A DNA stretch of 64,000 nt from Ectothiorhodospiraceae bacterium (GTDB taxonomy: Bacteria > Pseudomonadota > Gammaproteobacteria > Nitrococcales > Aquisalimonadaceae): contig JAFIFU010000006.1 in NCBI GenBank assembly GCA_020831885.1, forward strand, positions 1-64,000. Direction: 5' to 3'. How positions within the stretch are numbered: position 1 is the first letter of the stretch; every line of letters begins with the position of its first letter. The notes under the pieces were generated by a model. The model made no database searches, was not told the DNA's origin, and saw only the letters and a program-made list of their open reading frames with translations. Of the stretch, positions 1 to 7,598 are shown piece after piece. The translations under genes and the position numbers were made by a program.

Positions 1-64
1 CGCCTTGTCAGCGCACGCGAATGGCTCCGCAGAGCATCATGGGAATAGATCAGTGCTTCCTTAA
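1..64 (+). repeat. Dispersed palindromic repeat, copy 1 (left part outside window)
   Basis: This is the right-hand part of a repeat that recurs at 7375-7490 (inverted), 25569-25694 and 26523-26626. The shared core GGCTCCGCAGAGCATCATGG lies at 23-42 and is followed by a terminus reading GATCAGTGCTTCCTTAA. The left arm is cut by the window start. No coding capacity is supported: the apparent frame has an in-frame stop. Confidence 0.75.
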
Positions 65-153
65 CCCCCTTAAAGGTTGGTTAGGTTTTGACGGCTCGCC
101 GAGGATTGAACGGAAACGCGATGGGACTGGGGTCCCATCAGGAGGAAGATGCC

Positions 154-576
154 ATGGATTCGATTTCCCGGATGAACGGTCGTTGCCTTTGTGGCGCGGT
201 CCGCATTGCGGCCAAACCCAAGGATTCCGGTTTCGGGGCCTGCCACTGCGACATGTGTCGGAAATGGGGCGGCGGTCCTTTGTTGGCGACCGAGTGCGGT
301 GCGGATGTGAGCTTTGAAGGTGCGGACGCCATTTCCACCTATGCATCCTCGGATTGGGCCGAACGGGGCTTCTGCAAGCAGTGCGGTACCCACCTGTTCT
401 ATCGCCTGAAGAACGAGGGGCATTACGCGATTCCACTGGGCTTGTTTGACGATGATGCCAATTGGCGTTTTGCTGAGCAGATTTTCATCGACCGGAAGCC
501 CGCGTTCTATTCGTTTGCGGACAATACCCGGAATCTGACCGAGGCTGAGGTGTTCGCCCAGTATTCCGGGGAATGA
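154..576 (+). CDS. GFA-domain (CENP-V/GFA) zinc enzyme-like protein
   Basis: This is a 140-residue protein of the glutathione-dependent formaldehyde-activating enzyme (GFA/CENP-V) fold. The zinc ligands are visible: CLCGAV (C11, C13), CHCDMC (C30, C32, C35) and CKQC (C74, C77). Members bind structural and catalytic zinc. A few condense formaldehyde with glutathione, but most have no known substrate, so the domain is all that can be claimed. The start is the ATG at 154, behind an AGGAGGA ribosome site at 140-146. An upstream in-frame ATG at 88 would add a non-conserved leader. The gene is monocistronic, with truncated repeat copy 1 upstream. Confidence 0.85.
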   Translation: MDSISRMNGRCLCGAVRIAAKPKDSGFGACHCDMCRKWGGGPLLATECGADVSFEGADAISTYASSDWAERGFCKQCGTHLFYRLKNEGHYAIPLGLFDDDANWRFAEQIFIDRKPAFYSFADNTRNLTEAEVFAQYSGE

Positions 577-616
577 TTTCTGCCGGGCGGGCGGCGTCAC
601 TGTCAGCGGAGGATGG

Positions 617-1012
617 GTGATCAGGCCGGAATTTCTATACCACGGATCCCGCGAGTACCTGGAGGTTCTTGAACCCAGGCAGGCGGTGGGTTTCGGTGGA
701 CGTGCGGATTGTCAAAGGGCGGTCTATGCCGTGGCCTTGCGGGAACTGGCGGTTCCCTTTGCGATGACGTTCGTGCCCACAGGCCCGGATGCGGCGTTCT
801 CCGTGGATACGGATTGCAGTCCCCCGCGGGTGCACCTCCGGAATACCCGGGTCATGTGGAATGCCAAGGGGTATTTGTATGTGCTGCCGGCCGACACGTT
901 TGAGCGGATCGATGACCGTCAGTGGGTATCCTATTCCCCGGTAAGGCCGGTAATGGTGGAAGAGATCGAACCGGCGGATTTCAGGGCATGGGTGTTGTCC
1001 GATCAGGTTTGA
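617..1012 (+). CDS. Conserved hypothetical protein, YHGS-type
   Basis: This 131-residue soluble protein starts with GTG at 617, behind GGAGGA at 607-612. I do not recognise a characterised family. The N-terminus reads LYHGSREYLEVLEPRQA, then a patch with VYAVALRELAVPFAM. A Y-H-G-S start followed by a small-residue segment and an A-x-x-F-A segment resembles the ADP-ribosyltransferase-like (KptA/ART) fold layout, but no catalytic set can be assigned by eye. There is no signal peptide or membrane segment. It sits 46 nt upstream of the GNAT gene at 1058 on the same strand and may be co-transcribed with it. Confidence 0.65.
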   Translation: MIRPEFLYHGSREYLEVLEPRQAVGFGGRADCQRAVYAVALRELAVPFAMTFVPTGPDAAFSVDTDCSPPRVHLRNTRVMWNAKGYLYVLPADTFERIDDRQWVSYSPVRPVMVEEIEPADFRAWVLSDQV

Positions 1013-1057
1013 TGGTATTGCCGCCGGCGGAGTCGCTTGCACGCAGGAGGGTGGCCA

Positions 1058-1516
1058 GTGCAGTGGGAACGGAACGGGTTTCGCGTGACGGACGATCGCG
1101 GGTTGCTGGATGTGGACCTGATCCACACCGTCCTCTCCGGATCATACTGGGCACGCGGTATCCCGCGGGAGGTCGTTGCCCGTTCCCTGGAACACTCCCT
1201 CTGCCTCGGCCTGTATCGCGGTGACACCCAGGTCGGATTCGGGCGTGCTGTCACTGATCGCGCGACGTTCGCCTATGTGTCCGACGTTTTCGTGCTGGAG
1301 TCGTACCGGGGGCGGGGGCTGGGGAAATGGCTGGTACGCTGTCTGATGGACCACCCCGAGTTGCACGGGCTTCGCCGCTGGATGCTGGCGACAAAGGACG
1401 CCCATACCCTTTACGCGCAGGTGGGATTCACGCCGCTGGGTGCTCCGCACTGGTTCATGGAAGTTCATGATCCGGAGGCATACGCGAAGGATCCAACCCT
1501 TTCCGTAGAGCGCTGA
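1058..1516 (+). CDS. GNAT family N-acetyltransferase
   Basis: This 152-residue protein is a single GNAT domain. The acetyl-CoA pyrophosphate loop (motif A) is visible as VLESYRGRGLGKWLV (R/Q-x-x-G-x-G/A), preceded by the typical beta-4 strand AYVSDVFV. The C-terminal part has LYAQVGFTPLG, which is motif B. The substrate is unknown. The GTG at 1058 is chosen because AGGAGG lies at 1045-1050 with 7 nt spacing; the alternative TTG at 1037 lies inside the gap and has no ribosome site. It is one of three GNAT genes within 5 kb, none closely similar to another. Confidence 0.85.
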   Translation: MQWERNGFRVTDDRGLLDVDLIHTVLSGSYWARGIPREVVARSLEHSLCLGLYRGDTQVGFGRAVTDRATFAYVSDVFVLESYRGRGLGKWLVRCLMDHPELHGLRRWMLATKDAHTLYAQVGFTPLGAPHWFMEVHDPEAYAKDPTLSVER

Positions 1517-1630
1517 CAAGACACACGGAAACGGCAGGTGTTGCACAAGGAGGGTGAAAATGGACAGCAGGGAATACCGACCGCAGAGCGTCCGCCGCTG
1601 GGCTGCCCGCGTCCGCCGGAAGGCCTGTTG

Positions 1631-2524
1631 ATGGAACAAGCGCCTGTCCCGGAATTCCGTCTGCCATCAGAGGATCTCAAGCCCTGGATCGATTTCTACG
1701 TCCAGCACGTCAGCCCGGCGTCCACTGGAAGGTGTGTTACCCGGTTTCCCAGTTCCGCGTCGGCGACGCTGACGCTGGTGCTCGCCGGCAAAGCCGGTTT
1801 TCGTGATTCCGGCGTCGGTATCGTGCGCCCGCTGCCGCCGGCTTTCATTTCCGGCCCACAGACGGGACCGGGTCTCCTGGTGACAAGCGGCGGCTTTCGT
1901 TGCCTGATTGTGGTTTTCGCCCCGGGCTGTTGGCACGGGTTGATTCAGGGGGTGCCCGTCAGCCTCCTGAACGCACGGCAGGACGTGGGAACATTGGGCT
2001 GCGGTTGGTTGCGGGCTTTGCCGGAGCAGCTTACCGCGGCGCCGCGACAGTCCATGTGGGAGATCCTGGAAGCGGCAATGCGCCGCTGGCTTGACGGCGG
2101 GGCAGTCCGGCAGGGCGCGGCGTGTTTCAGTCGGGCGGATACGGGCTGGATCCGCGATGCGCTCCTGCGCACCGATCCTGGCAGCGCAGCCAAGGCCTAC
2201 GGTCTCTCCCTGCGTCAGGTGGAGCGCCGCTTCATCCGGCAGTTCGGCCTTTCACCGAAGGTCTACCAGCGGCTGGCGCGTACGGCGCTGCTGATCACCC
2301 GTCTCGGGCTGAGACCGGAGGGCGCCGGATTGGCAGGGCTGGCCATGGAGCTGGGGTATGCCGATCAGTCTCATCTGAGTCGTGACCTGAAACGGTTTAC
2401 CGGTGTGCAGCCAGGCCGATTGAGAGGGTTGCTGGAGAAGGATTCGGAATATTGGGCATATCGCGTTCTGCCGCGGGCACTGGCGTCCGGCGCCCGCATG
2501 TCGCGTTTCTTCAAGACCGCTTGA
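1631..2524 (+). CDS. AraC family transcriptional regulator
   Basis: This is a 297-residue regulator. The C-terminal third carries the double helix-turn-helix of AraC/XylS proteins: AAKAYGLSLRQVERRF (first HTH), then LAGLAMELGYADQSHLSRDL followed by FTGVQPGRL (second HTH and signature). The N-terminal region resembles the DUF6597-type sensor domain (RLPSEDLKPWIDFYVQH, later FISGPQTGP). The ATG at 1631 is preferred because the conserved region begins there; an in-frame TTG at 1538 would add 31 poorly ordered residues. It may control the amidase that starts 46 nt downstream, but the sequence alone does not show a target. Confidence 0.85.
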   Translation: MEQAPVPEFRLPSEDLKPWIDFYVQHVSPASTGRCVTRFPSSASATLTLVLAGKAGFRDSGVGIVRPLPPAFISGPQTGPGLLVTSGGFRCLIVVFAPGCWHGLIQGVPVSLLNARQDVGTLGCGWLRALPEQLTAAPRQSMWEILEAAMRRWLDGGAVRQGAACFSRADTGWIRDALLRTDPGSAAKAYGLSLRQVERRFIRQFGLSPKVYQRLARTALLITRLGLRPEGAGLAGLAMELGYADQSHLSRDLKRFTGVQPGRLRGLLEKDSEYWAYRVLPRALASGARMSRFFKTA

Positions 2525-2570
2525 GTGCGGGCGCCTATGGTGCTGGCGGAAATCGACACGGGAGGACGCT

Positions 2571-4043
2571 ATGCCCAGCTTGCCCACCAGCCGCCAGTTG
2601 CTGGATCAATTGCGCGTCGGTCAGTTGGATTTCACCCGGGTTGCGGTCCGGCAGTTTCAGCGAATCCAGCGATATGACCCGGGAATCAATGCCGTGGTAA
2701 CCCTGAACCGCATGCAGGCGCTGAGGGACGCGCAACGGCTGCATCTGTTGCGGGAAGAGGGCCGGTTACCGCCGCTGGCCGGATTGCCGTTGACTGTCAA
2801 GGACGCGTTTGCCACCGCCGGGTTGCGCACCACCAGCAGTCATCCTCCGCTCGCCGGGTATGTGCCAGCGGAGGACGCGACCCTGGTGAGACGCCTGCGC
2901 CGGGCGGGTTGCCTTTTGCTGGGAAAGACCAATCTGCCGCAGTTGGCCGGTTATCCCCATTGTCGCAGCCCCCTGTTCGGCAGCACCAACAACCCCTGGG
3001 ATCCCGCCCGAACGTCCGGCGGCAGTTCCGGTGGGAGTGCCGCAGCCGTTGCCATGGGGTTCTCGTACCTGGATCTGGGGAGTGACATCGGCGGCTCCAT
3101 CCGGCTTCCGGCTGCCTACTGCGGGGTGGCCGGATTCAAGGCCACCGAGAACCGTTTGCCGCGGACCGGGCATATCCCGCACTTACCGGATCAGCAGCGC
3201 ACGGTCCGTCATTGCCTGTCCTTCGGTCTGCTGGCCCGGGACGTGGAGACCCTGAAGCTGGGTTGCGCACACCTCACCGGTCCGGACGGCCGGGATACGG
3301 AGGTGCCCCCGATGCCGTGGCGTACCGCCAGCCTGCCGGCGCGACCCCTGCGGATCGCCTGGTGGGACGATTTCGAAGGCCTGCCCCTGTGCTCACGAAC
3401 CTCCAACGCCCTGCGCCGTGTTGTTACCCTGTTGCAGGGCCATGGATTGACGGTTGAGCGCCGCAGACCAAACGCGTTTGATGTCGATCGGGCCTGGTAC
3501 GCCTACGGTGTGATCGCCGGCGTCGAGATCGGGCTGGGCATGCCCGGCGTGGAGCGCCGACTACTGTCCCTGGCGGGACGGGTACTGCCCCGGTCCCAGC
3601 GATTGGCACGGTACTTCGCCAGAGGGATGCGTTTCGGCATGCGTGATTATGCCCATGCCCTTCATGTGCGGGACGATTTGATCAGCGCCCTGGAGCGTTT
3701 CCTGGATCAATGGGATGTGTGGATGTGCCCGGTGGCGCCTACCGTGGCTCCTGAACATGGCAGTGACAGGGGAAACCTGATCCGCGCCGGGATTCCGTTC
3801 GAAGGCCATCGCCTGCCGTATCTGGAAGCGACGGTGAGTATGACCATTCCCTTTTCCCTGACCGGACACCCCGTTATGGTGCTGCCTTCAGGCGTGGAGG
3901 AGGGACTTCCTGTGGGCGTACAGCTTGTGGGCAAACGCTGGCAGGATGAGCGGTTGCTGGCCATAGGCAGACACATCGAACCCATGACGGGCGGTTGTCT
4001 GGAGCTGCTGGATCACCGGTTTCCCGGCGCATTGGCAGCGTGA
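2571..4043 (+). CDS. Amidase signature family hydrolase
   Basis: This 490-residue protein belongs to the amidase signature family (GatA/AmiE2-like). The Ser-cisSer-Lys triad can be read directly: Lys77 in PLTVKDAF, Ser152 in TSGGSSGGSAAAVA and Ser176 in GSDIGGSIRLP, with the family's 24-residue spacing between the two serines. It has no signal peptide, so it is cytoplasmic. There are no gatB or gatC genes nearby, which argues for a stand-alone amidase, not a tRNA amidotransferase. The amide substrate is unknown. The start is ATG 2571 behind GGGAGGA. The AraC gene lies directly upstream. Confidence 0.88.
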   Translation: MPSLPTSRQLLDQLRVGQLDFTRVAVRQFQRIQRYDPGINAVVTLNRMQALRDAQRLHLLREEGRLPPLAGLPLTVKDAFATAGLRTTSSHPPLAGYVPAEDATLVRRLRRAGCLLLGKTNLPQLAGYPHCRSPLFGSTNNPWDPARTSGGSSGGSAAAVAMGFSYLDLGSDIGGSIRLPAAYCGVAGFKATENRLPRTGHIPHLPDQQRTVRHCLSFGLLARDVETLKLGCAHLTGPDGRDTEVPPMPWRTASLPARPLRIAWWDDFEGLPLCSRTSNALRRVVTLLQGHGLTVERRRPNAFDVDRAWYAYGVIAGVEIGLGMPGVERRLLSLAGRVLPRSQRLARYFARGMRFGMRDYAHALHVRDDLISALERFLDQWDVWMCPVAPTVAPEHGSDRGNLIRAGIPFEGHRLPYLEATVSMTIPFSLTGHPVMVLPSGVEEGLPVGVQLVGKRWQDERLLAIGRHIEPMTGGCLELLDHRFPGALAA

Positions 4044-4158
4044 AACCCGCTGAGGCGACGTGATCCCGGCTGGCGGTCCGACAGGACCATGGACGCCCCG
4101 GTGGTCCCGACCGGGCGTTGAGCGGACATTCCAACACAGGACATGGGAGATTGGATCC

Positions 4159-4587
4159 ATGGAACAGAGGATGAGCGTGATAACCCTGGGCGTCTCGAAT
4201 CTGAAGCTGTCGCAACAGTTCTATGAGGAGGCGCTGGGATGGTCGCTGGGAGCGGCTGAAGACCAGATCCGGTTTTTTCAGCTCAATGGGTTAATCCTGG
4301 CATTGTATCCCCGGCAGGAGCTGGCGGATGATGCCATGGTCCCGCAAAACGGGTCCGGCTTCTCAGGGATCACGCTGGCGTATTGCGCCCGGTCCAGGGA
4401 TGAAGTGGATGAGATCATGTCACGGGTGTGGAACGCCGGAGCCTGTGTGGTGAAACCGGCGCAGGACGTCTTCTGGGGCGGGTATTCCGGCTATTTCGCG
4501 GATCCGGACGGCCATCTCTGGGAAGTCGCGTACAATCCTTTCTGGGCCCTGGATGAGGAAGGGAACGTGTCTCTGCGGGGCGAATAG
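4159..4587 (+). CDS. VOC family protein (glyoxalase/bleomycin-resistance fold)
   Basis: This is a 142-residue protein made of two beta-alpha-beta-beta-beta modules. The N-terminus reads VITLGVSNLKLSQQFYEEAL, and the C-terminal module ends with GYFADPDGHLWEVAYNPF, both diagnostic of vicinal-oxygen-chelate proteins. Functions in this family range from glyoxalases and dioxygenases to resistance proteins, and none can be assigned here. The start ATG 4159 begins where family similarity begins and has GGGAG at 4145-4149. It is flanked by same-strand genes that look unrelated in function. Confidence 0.87.
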   Translation: MEQRMSVITLGVSNLKLSQQFYEEALGWSLGAAEDQIRFFQLNGLILALYPRQELADDAMVPQNGSGFSGITLAYCARSRDEVDEIMSRVWNAGACVVKPAQDVFWGGYSGYFADPDGHLWEVAYNPFWALDEEGNVSLRGE

Positions 4588-4677
4588 CTTCGGATGAGGT
4601 GCCCTGATCCTGTCCTTGGGACGGACGCTCCGGGAGCCACTTCAGTGTCTTGCTGAAGCAAAGGGGGGGTTGTAAGC

Positions 4678-5232
4678 ATGGCGAACGGTGGTCTGAGCGT
4701 TGACACCGGTTTGGAAGGGTTCACCATTCGTGGGGCAACGGCGTCCGATCTCGGGGTGATCCTTTCGTTCATCCGGGATCTGGCGGAGTACGAACGCTTG
4801 CTGCATGAAGTGGTTGCCACAGAAGACAGCCTGCGGGAGTGGCTGTTCGGCGAACGCAGGGTGGCGGAGGTGCTGATCGGTGAATGGCAGCACAGGCCCG
4901 TGGCCTTCGCCTTGTTCTTCCATAATTTTTCCACGTTTCTGGGAAAGCCGGGGATCTATCTGGAGGATCTCTTCGTCAAACCGGAAATGCGCGGCAAGGG
5001 TATCGGGAGGCTCATGCTCACCTATCTCGCACAGCTTGCCAGGGAGCGGGGCTGCGGGCGCCTTGAGTGGTCGGTGCTCAACTGGAATGAACCCGCTATC
5101 CGGTTCTACAGATCCATCGGCGCAGTCCCGATGGACGGGTGGACGGTGAACCGGCTGACCGGAGAGGCGCTGGAAACCCTTGCCGGGGAATTCCGTCCGC
5201 ACCCCTTAAGGAATCGATCAAGGCTTCCTTAA
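4678..5232 (+). CDS. GNAT family N-acetyltransferase, SSAT-like
   Basis: This 184-residue GNAT resembles the spermidine/spermine N1-acetyltransferase subgroup: FTIRGATASDLGVILSFIRDL at the N-terminus, YLEDLFVKPEMRGKGIGRLM as the acetyl-CoA motif and WSVLNWNEPAIRFYRSIGA as motif B. The protein is about 20 residues longer than typical members. The extra tail and the TAA stop come from the palindromic repeat fragment at 5206-5232 (TTAAGGAA and TTCCTTAA arms), so the natural C-terminus appears to have been replaced. The polyamine substrate is an inference from family resemblance only. Confidence 0.85.
   Translation: MANGGLSVDTGLEGFTIRGATASDLGVILSFIRDLAEYERLLHEVVATEDSLREWLFGERRVAEVLIGEWQHRPVAFALFFHNFSTFLGKPGIYLEDLFVKPEMRGKGIGRLMLTYLAQLARERGCGRLEWSVLNWNEPAIRFYRSIGAVPMDGWTVNRLTGEALETLAGEFRPHPLRNRSRLP
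5206..5232. repeat. Minimal hairpin form of the dispersed palindromic repeat
   Basis: TTAAGGAA (5206-5213) and TTCCTTAA (5225-5232) form an 8-bp inverted repeat around an 11-nt loop containing TCGATCA. The right half, GGCTTCCTTAA with the upstream GAATCGATCA, matches the terminus of the larger repeats at 1-64 and 25569-25694. The TAA within the right arm is the stop codon of the preceding GNAT gene. It reads as the two ends of the element with the interior deleted, and could act as a terminator in either direction. Confidence 0.6.
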
Positions 5233-5313
5233 CGACGGGTTCCGGGGATGATGAGCTGGCCGGCTCCGGCTGATCCGGGGGCGAATGTACCCTCACAAAC
5301 CGTTTCGAAGCCC

Positions 5314-5811
5314 ATGAATATACGGGAAGCCACGCGGGAGGATTTCGAGCAGATCTGGCCGATCTTCCATGAGATCGCCGCCGCCGGTGAGACCTACGCC
5401 TATCAGCGGGATATCGGCAAGGACGAGGCGCGGAGGCTCTGGATGGATGTCCCAAGAAAGACGTATGTCTTCGAGGAGAACGGCGAAATCCTCGGCACGT
5501 ACTACATCAAGACCAACCAGCCCGGTCCGGGTGAACACGTCTGCAACTGCGGCTACATGGTCTCGTCGGCGGCCAGAGGGCGCGGACTTGCCACGGCGAT
5601 GTGCGAACACTCGCAAGGCATCGCCAGGGATCTTGGCTACAAGGCAATGCAGTTCAATTTCGTGGCCTCCAGCAATGAGGGCGCGGTGAGGCTATGGCAC
5701 AGGCTCGGCTTTCAGACCGTGGGCCGTTTGCCGGGAGCGTTCCACCATCCGACCAAGGGGTATGTGGATGCCCTGGTCATGTACAAGTGGCTGGAAGTTT
5801 CAACGGAGTAA
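5314..5811 (+). CDS. GNAT family N-acetyltransferase
   Basis: This is a 165-residue single-domain GNAT. It begins NIREATREDFEQIWPIFHEIAAAGETYAY, a pattern typical of the L-amino-acid/phosphinothricin-acetyltransferase-like group. It carries the acetyl-CoA loop CGYMVSSAARGRGLATAMCEH and the motif-B segment NEGAVRLWHRLGFQTVGRLP. ATG 5314 is chosen because the domain begins there; upstream in-frame residues from 5248 have no family resemblance. The acceptor substrate cannot be told from sequence. It stands alone between the repeat hairpin and the DUF2938 gene. Confidence 0.85.
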   Translation: MNIREATREDFEQIWPIFHEIAAAGETYAYQRDIGKDEARRLWMDVPRKTYVFEENGEILGTYYIKTNQPGPGEHVCNCGYMVSSAARGRGLATAMCEHSQGIARDLGYKAMQFNFVASSNEGAVRLWHRLGFQTVGRLPGAFHHPTKGYVDALVMYKWLEVSTE

Positions 5812-5869
5812 TGCATGATCCCGGGTAATTCAGGGTGAATGATCCGCAATGTACACGGAGGGTACTGTC

Positions 5870-6379
5870 ATGAACGTTGATTTCCCGCCGGTTCTCGCGG
5901 TTGGGCTCCTAGGTGTCGGTGCAACACTCATCATGGATGCCTGGGCATTGCTCCAGAAGAAACTCCTGGGCATCCCTTCGCTGGATTACTGCCTGGTGGG
6001 GCGTTGGTTATGCCACATGCCGGGTGGCGTTTTCAGGCACCACAGTATCCTCTCCGCGCCGCCGAAGCGTCGCGAATGCGCGGTGGGCTGGACCGCGCAT
6101 TACGCCATCGGTATCGGGCTGGCTGCCGGATTCATTGGGCTGGTTTCCCCGGACTGGATTCAGCGCCCGACGCTGCTCCCTGCGCTGGTAATGGGGCTGG
6201 CCACCGTCGCCCTGCCTTTTCTGATCATGCAGCCGTTGTTTGGCCTGGGTGTTGCTGCCGGAAGGACACCGAGACCCAATCAGGCCCGGCTCCGCAGTCT
6301 GGTGGCCCATGCCACGTTCGGGTTCGGTCTGTATATCACCGGGATTGCGCTTGTTCCTGTCTTCGGAGGGAATAGCTAA
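5870..6379 (+). CDS. DUF2938 family integral membrane protein
   Basis: This 169-residue protein has about four predicted transmembrane helices, at residues ~8-28, ~80-100, ~110-135 and ~150-165. It matches the pattern of DUF2938: GVGATLIMDAW near the N-terminus, a conserved WLCHMPGGVFRH segment between the first two helices, GWTAHYAIGIG and a final SLVAHATFGFGLY. The family has no known function. Start ATG 5870 follows GGAGGG at 5857-5862; the in-frame ATG at 5849 would put that ribosome site inside the gene. It shows no operon linkage to its neighbours. Confidence 0.82.
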   Translation: MNVDFPPVLAVGLLGVGATLIMDAWALLQKKLLGIPSLDYCLVGRWLCHMPGGVFRHHSILSAPPKRRECAVGWTAHYAIGIGLAAGFIGLVSPDWIQRPTLLPALVMGLATVALPFLIMQPLFGLGVAAGRTPRPNQARLRSLVAHATFGFGLYITGIALVPVFGGNS

Positions 6380-6581
6380 TTTCCCTAAGCCCCGCCGCGT
6401 GGCGGCTGCATCCGGCGTGAATGGTTTCGGCCTGAATCACGCCCGCGGTATCCGACCCCTCGCCCCGGTGGTCCGCGTGATCATCGCCGTCGCGCAGTGA
6501 TATGCTGATCCTGGATGCCTTGCCGGAAGCCTTGGCGTCCGGCCACCGCTTCCCTGGCCATCCCGGCGAGACGAGTACATC

Positions 6582-7388
6582 ATGGGAGACATGCCGAAAG
6601 CACTGTTCATTTCCCACGGCGGAGGGCCGATGCCGCTGCTGGGGGATCCGGGGCATCGCGATATGGTGGCCTGTCTTGAGCACCTGGCGGAACGCATTCC
6701 GCGGCCCGATGCCCTCGTGGTGGTCAGTGCCCACTGGGAAGAGGCGCTGCCCCGTATCACGGCCGCGCCGGACCCGCCACTGATCTATGACTACTACGGG
6801 TTTCCTCCGGAATCCTATGAGATCCGGTACCCCTGCGCCGGGGAACCGGCCCTTGCCGCCGAGATCCGGCGACTGCTGGTTGATGCCGGCATCAGCGCGG
6901 CGCTGGATGAGGGCAGGGGCTTCGACCATGGCATGTTCGTCCCGCTGAAGATCATGTACCCCGATGCCGACATCCCCTGTGTACAGGTGTCACTGGTGAA
7001 CACACTGGACCCCGGCGAGCATATCGCCATGGGCCGGGCCCTGGGAGCGCTTGCTGACCGGGGTGTGCTGGTGGTCGGTTCCGGGTTCTCCTTCCACAAC
7101 CTCAAGGCGTTTTTCGGGCCGGATACCGAGGAATCGCGCCGGCTCAACCAGGCCTTCGAAACGTGGCTCGCCGATGTTTGCACCAACCCCGATTACACGG
7201 AAACCGAGCGCACCGCGCGGCTGATTCACTGGCACCAGGCTCCGGGCGCCCGGTTCTGTCACCCGCGGGAGGAGCACCTGCTGCCCCTGCATGTGTGCCA
7301 CGGGGTTGGGCAGGGGTTCGGCTCCCAACGGTTTGAACTCAATATCCTGGGCAAGACATCCAGCATGTATCTCTGGGGAAGCCGCTGA
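6582..7388 (+). CDS. Class III extradiol (DODA/LigB-type) ring-cleavage dioxygenase
   Basis: This 268-residue protein is a YgiD/DODA-type member of the LigB superfamily. These enzymes open catechol rings (for example DOPA 4,5-dioxygenase) with a non-haem Fe(II) or Zn. Conserved histidines are visible in FISHGGGP (near residue 12), VVSAHWEE (near 52), GFDHGMFVPL (near 113) and GSGFSFHNL. Length is normal. The stop codon is the TGA of CGCTGA, which belongs to the end of repeat copy B. The physiological substrate is unknown. An alternative start lies three codons downstream. Confidence 0.87.
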   Translation: MGDMPKALFISHGGGPMPLLGDPGHRDMVACLEHLAERIPRPDALVVVSAHWEEALPRITAAPDPPLIYDYYGFPPESYEIRYPCAGEPALAAEIRRLLVDAGISAALDEGRGFDHGMFVPLKIMYPDADIPCVQVSLVNTLDPGEHIAMGRALGALADRGVLVVGSGFSFHNLKAFFGPDTEESRRLNQAFETWLADVCTNPDYTETERTARLIHWHQAPGARFCHPREEHLLPLHVCHGVGQGFGSQRFELNILGKTSSMYLWGSR

Positions 7389-7490
7389 ACTATCCCCATG
7401 GTGCTCTGCGGAGCTATTCCAGTAGGCTGACGGGACGGCGTTCGCCGGCGATGGCCTTGTCCATGTCAAGAGCGTCAACGCAGTTCGGCG
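7375..7490 (-). repeat. Dispersed palindromic repeat, copy B
   Basis: This copy is in reverse orientation. On the minus strand it reads CTTGACATGGACAAGGCCAT, GCGAACGCCG, GTCAGCCTACTGGAA, then CTCCGCAGAGCACCATGGGG and a terminus GTTCAGCGGCTTCCCC. It aligns block by block with the copy at 25569-25694. The core is at plus positions 7395-7415. Its right terminus overlaps the end of the dioxygenase gene and supplies that gene's stop codon. The remainder of the 7389-7598 gap holds an inverted repeat just before the TRAP gene. Confidence 0.75.
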
Positions 7491-7559
7491 CGCGCATATG
7501 ACCCACCCGCGACGCCTGGTAGCTTGTCCGTGTGGTGGTGAGCAGGGGGTGCCTTGGTG

Positions 7560-7588
7560 CATCATGTTATGAACGATGGCGCATGATG
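7560..7588. promoter_or_regulatory. Inverted repeat ahead of the TAXI binding-protein gene
   Basis: CATCATG (7560-7566) and CATGATG (7582-7588) form a perfect 7-bp inverted repeat with a 15-nt spacer, ending 10 nt before the start codon at 7599. It could be an operator or an mRNA structure covering the ribosome site. No matching regulator can be named. Confidence 0.35.
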
Positions 7589-7598
7589 GAGAACACCG

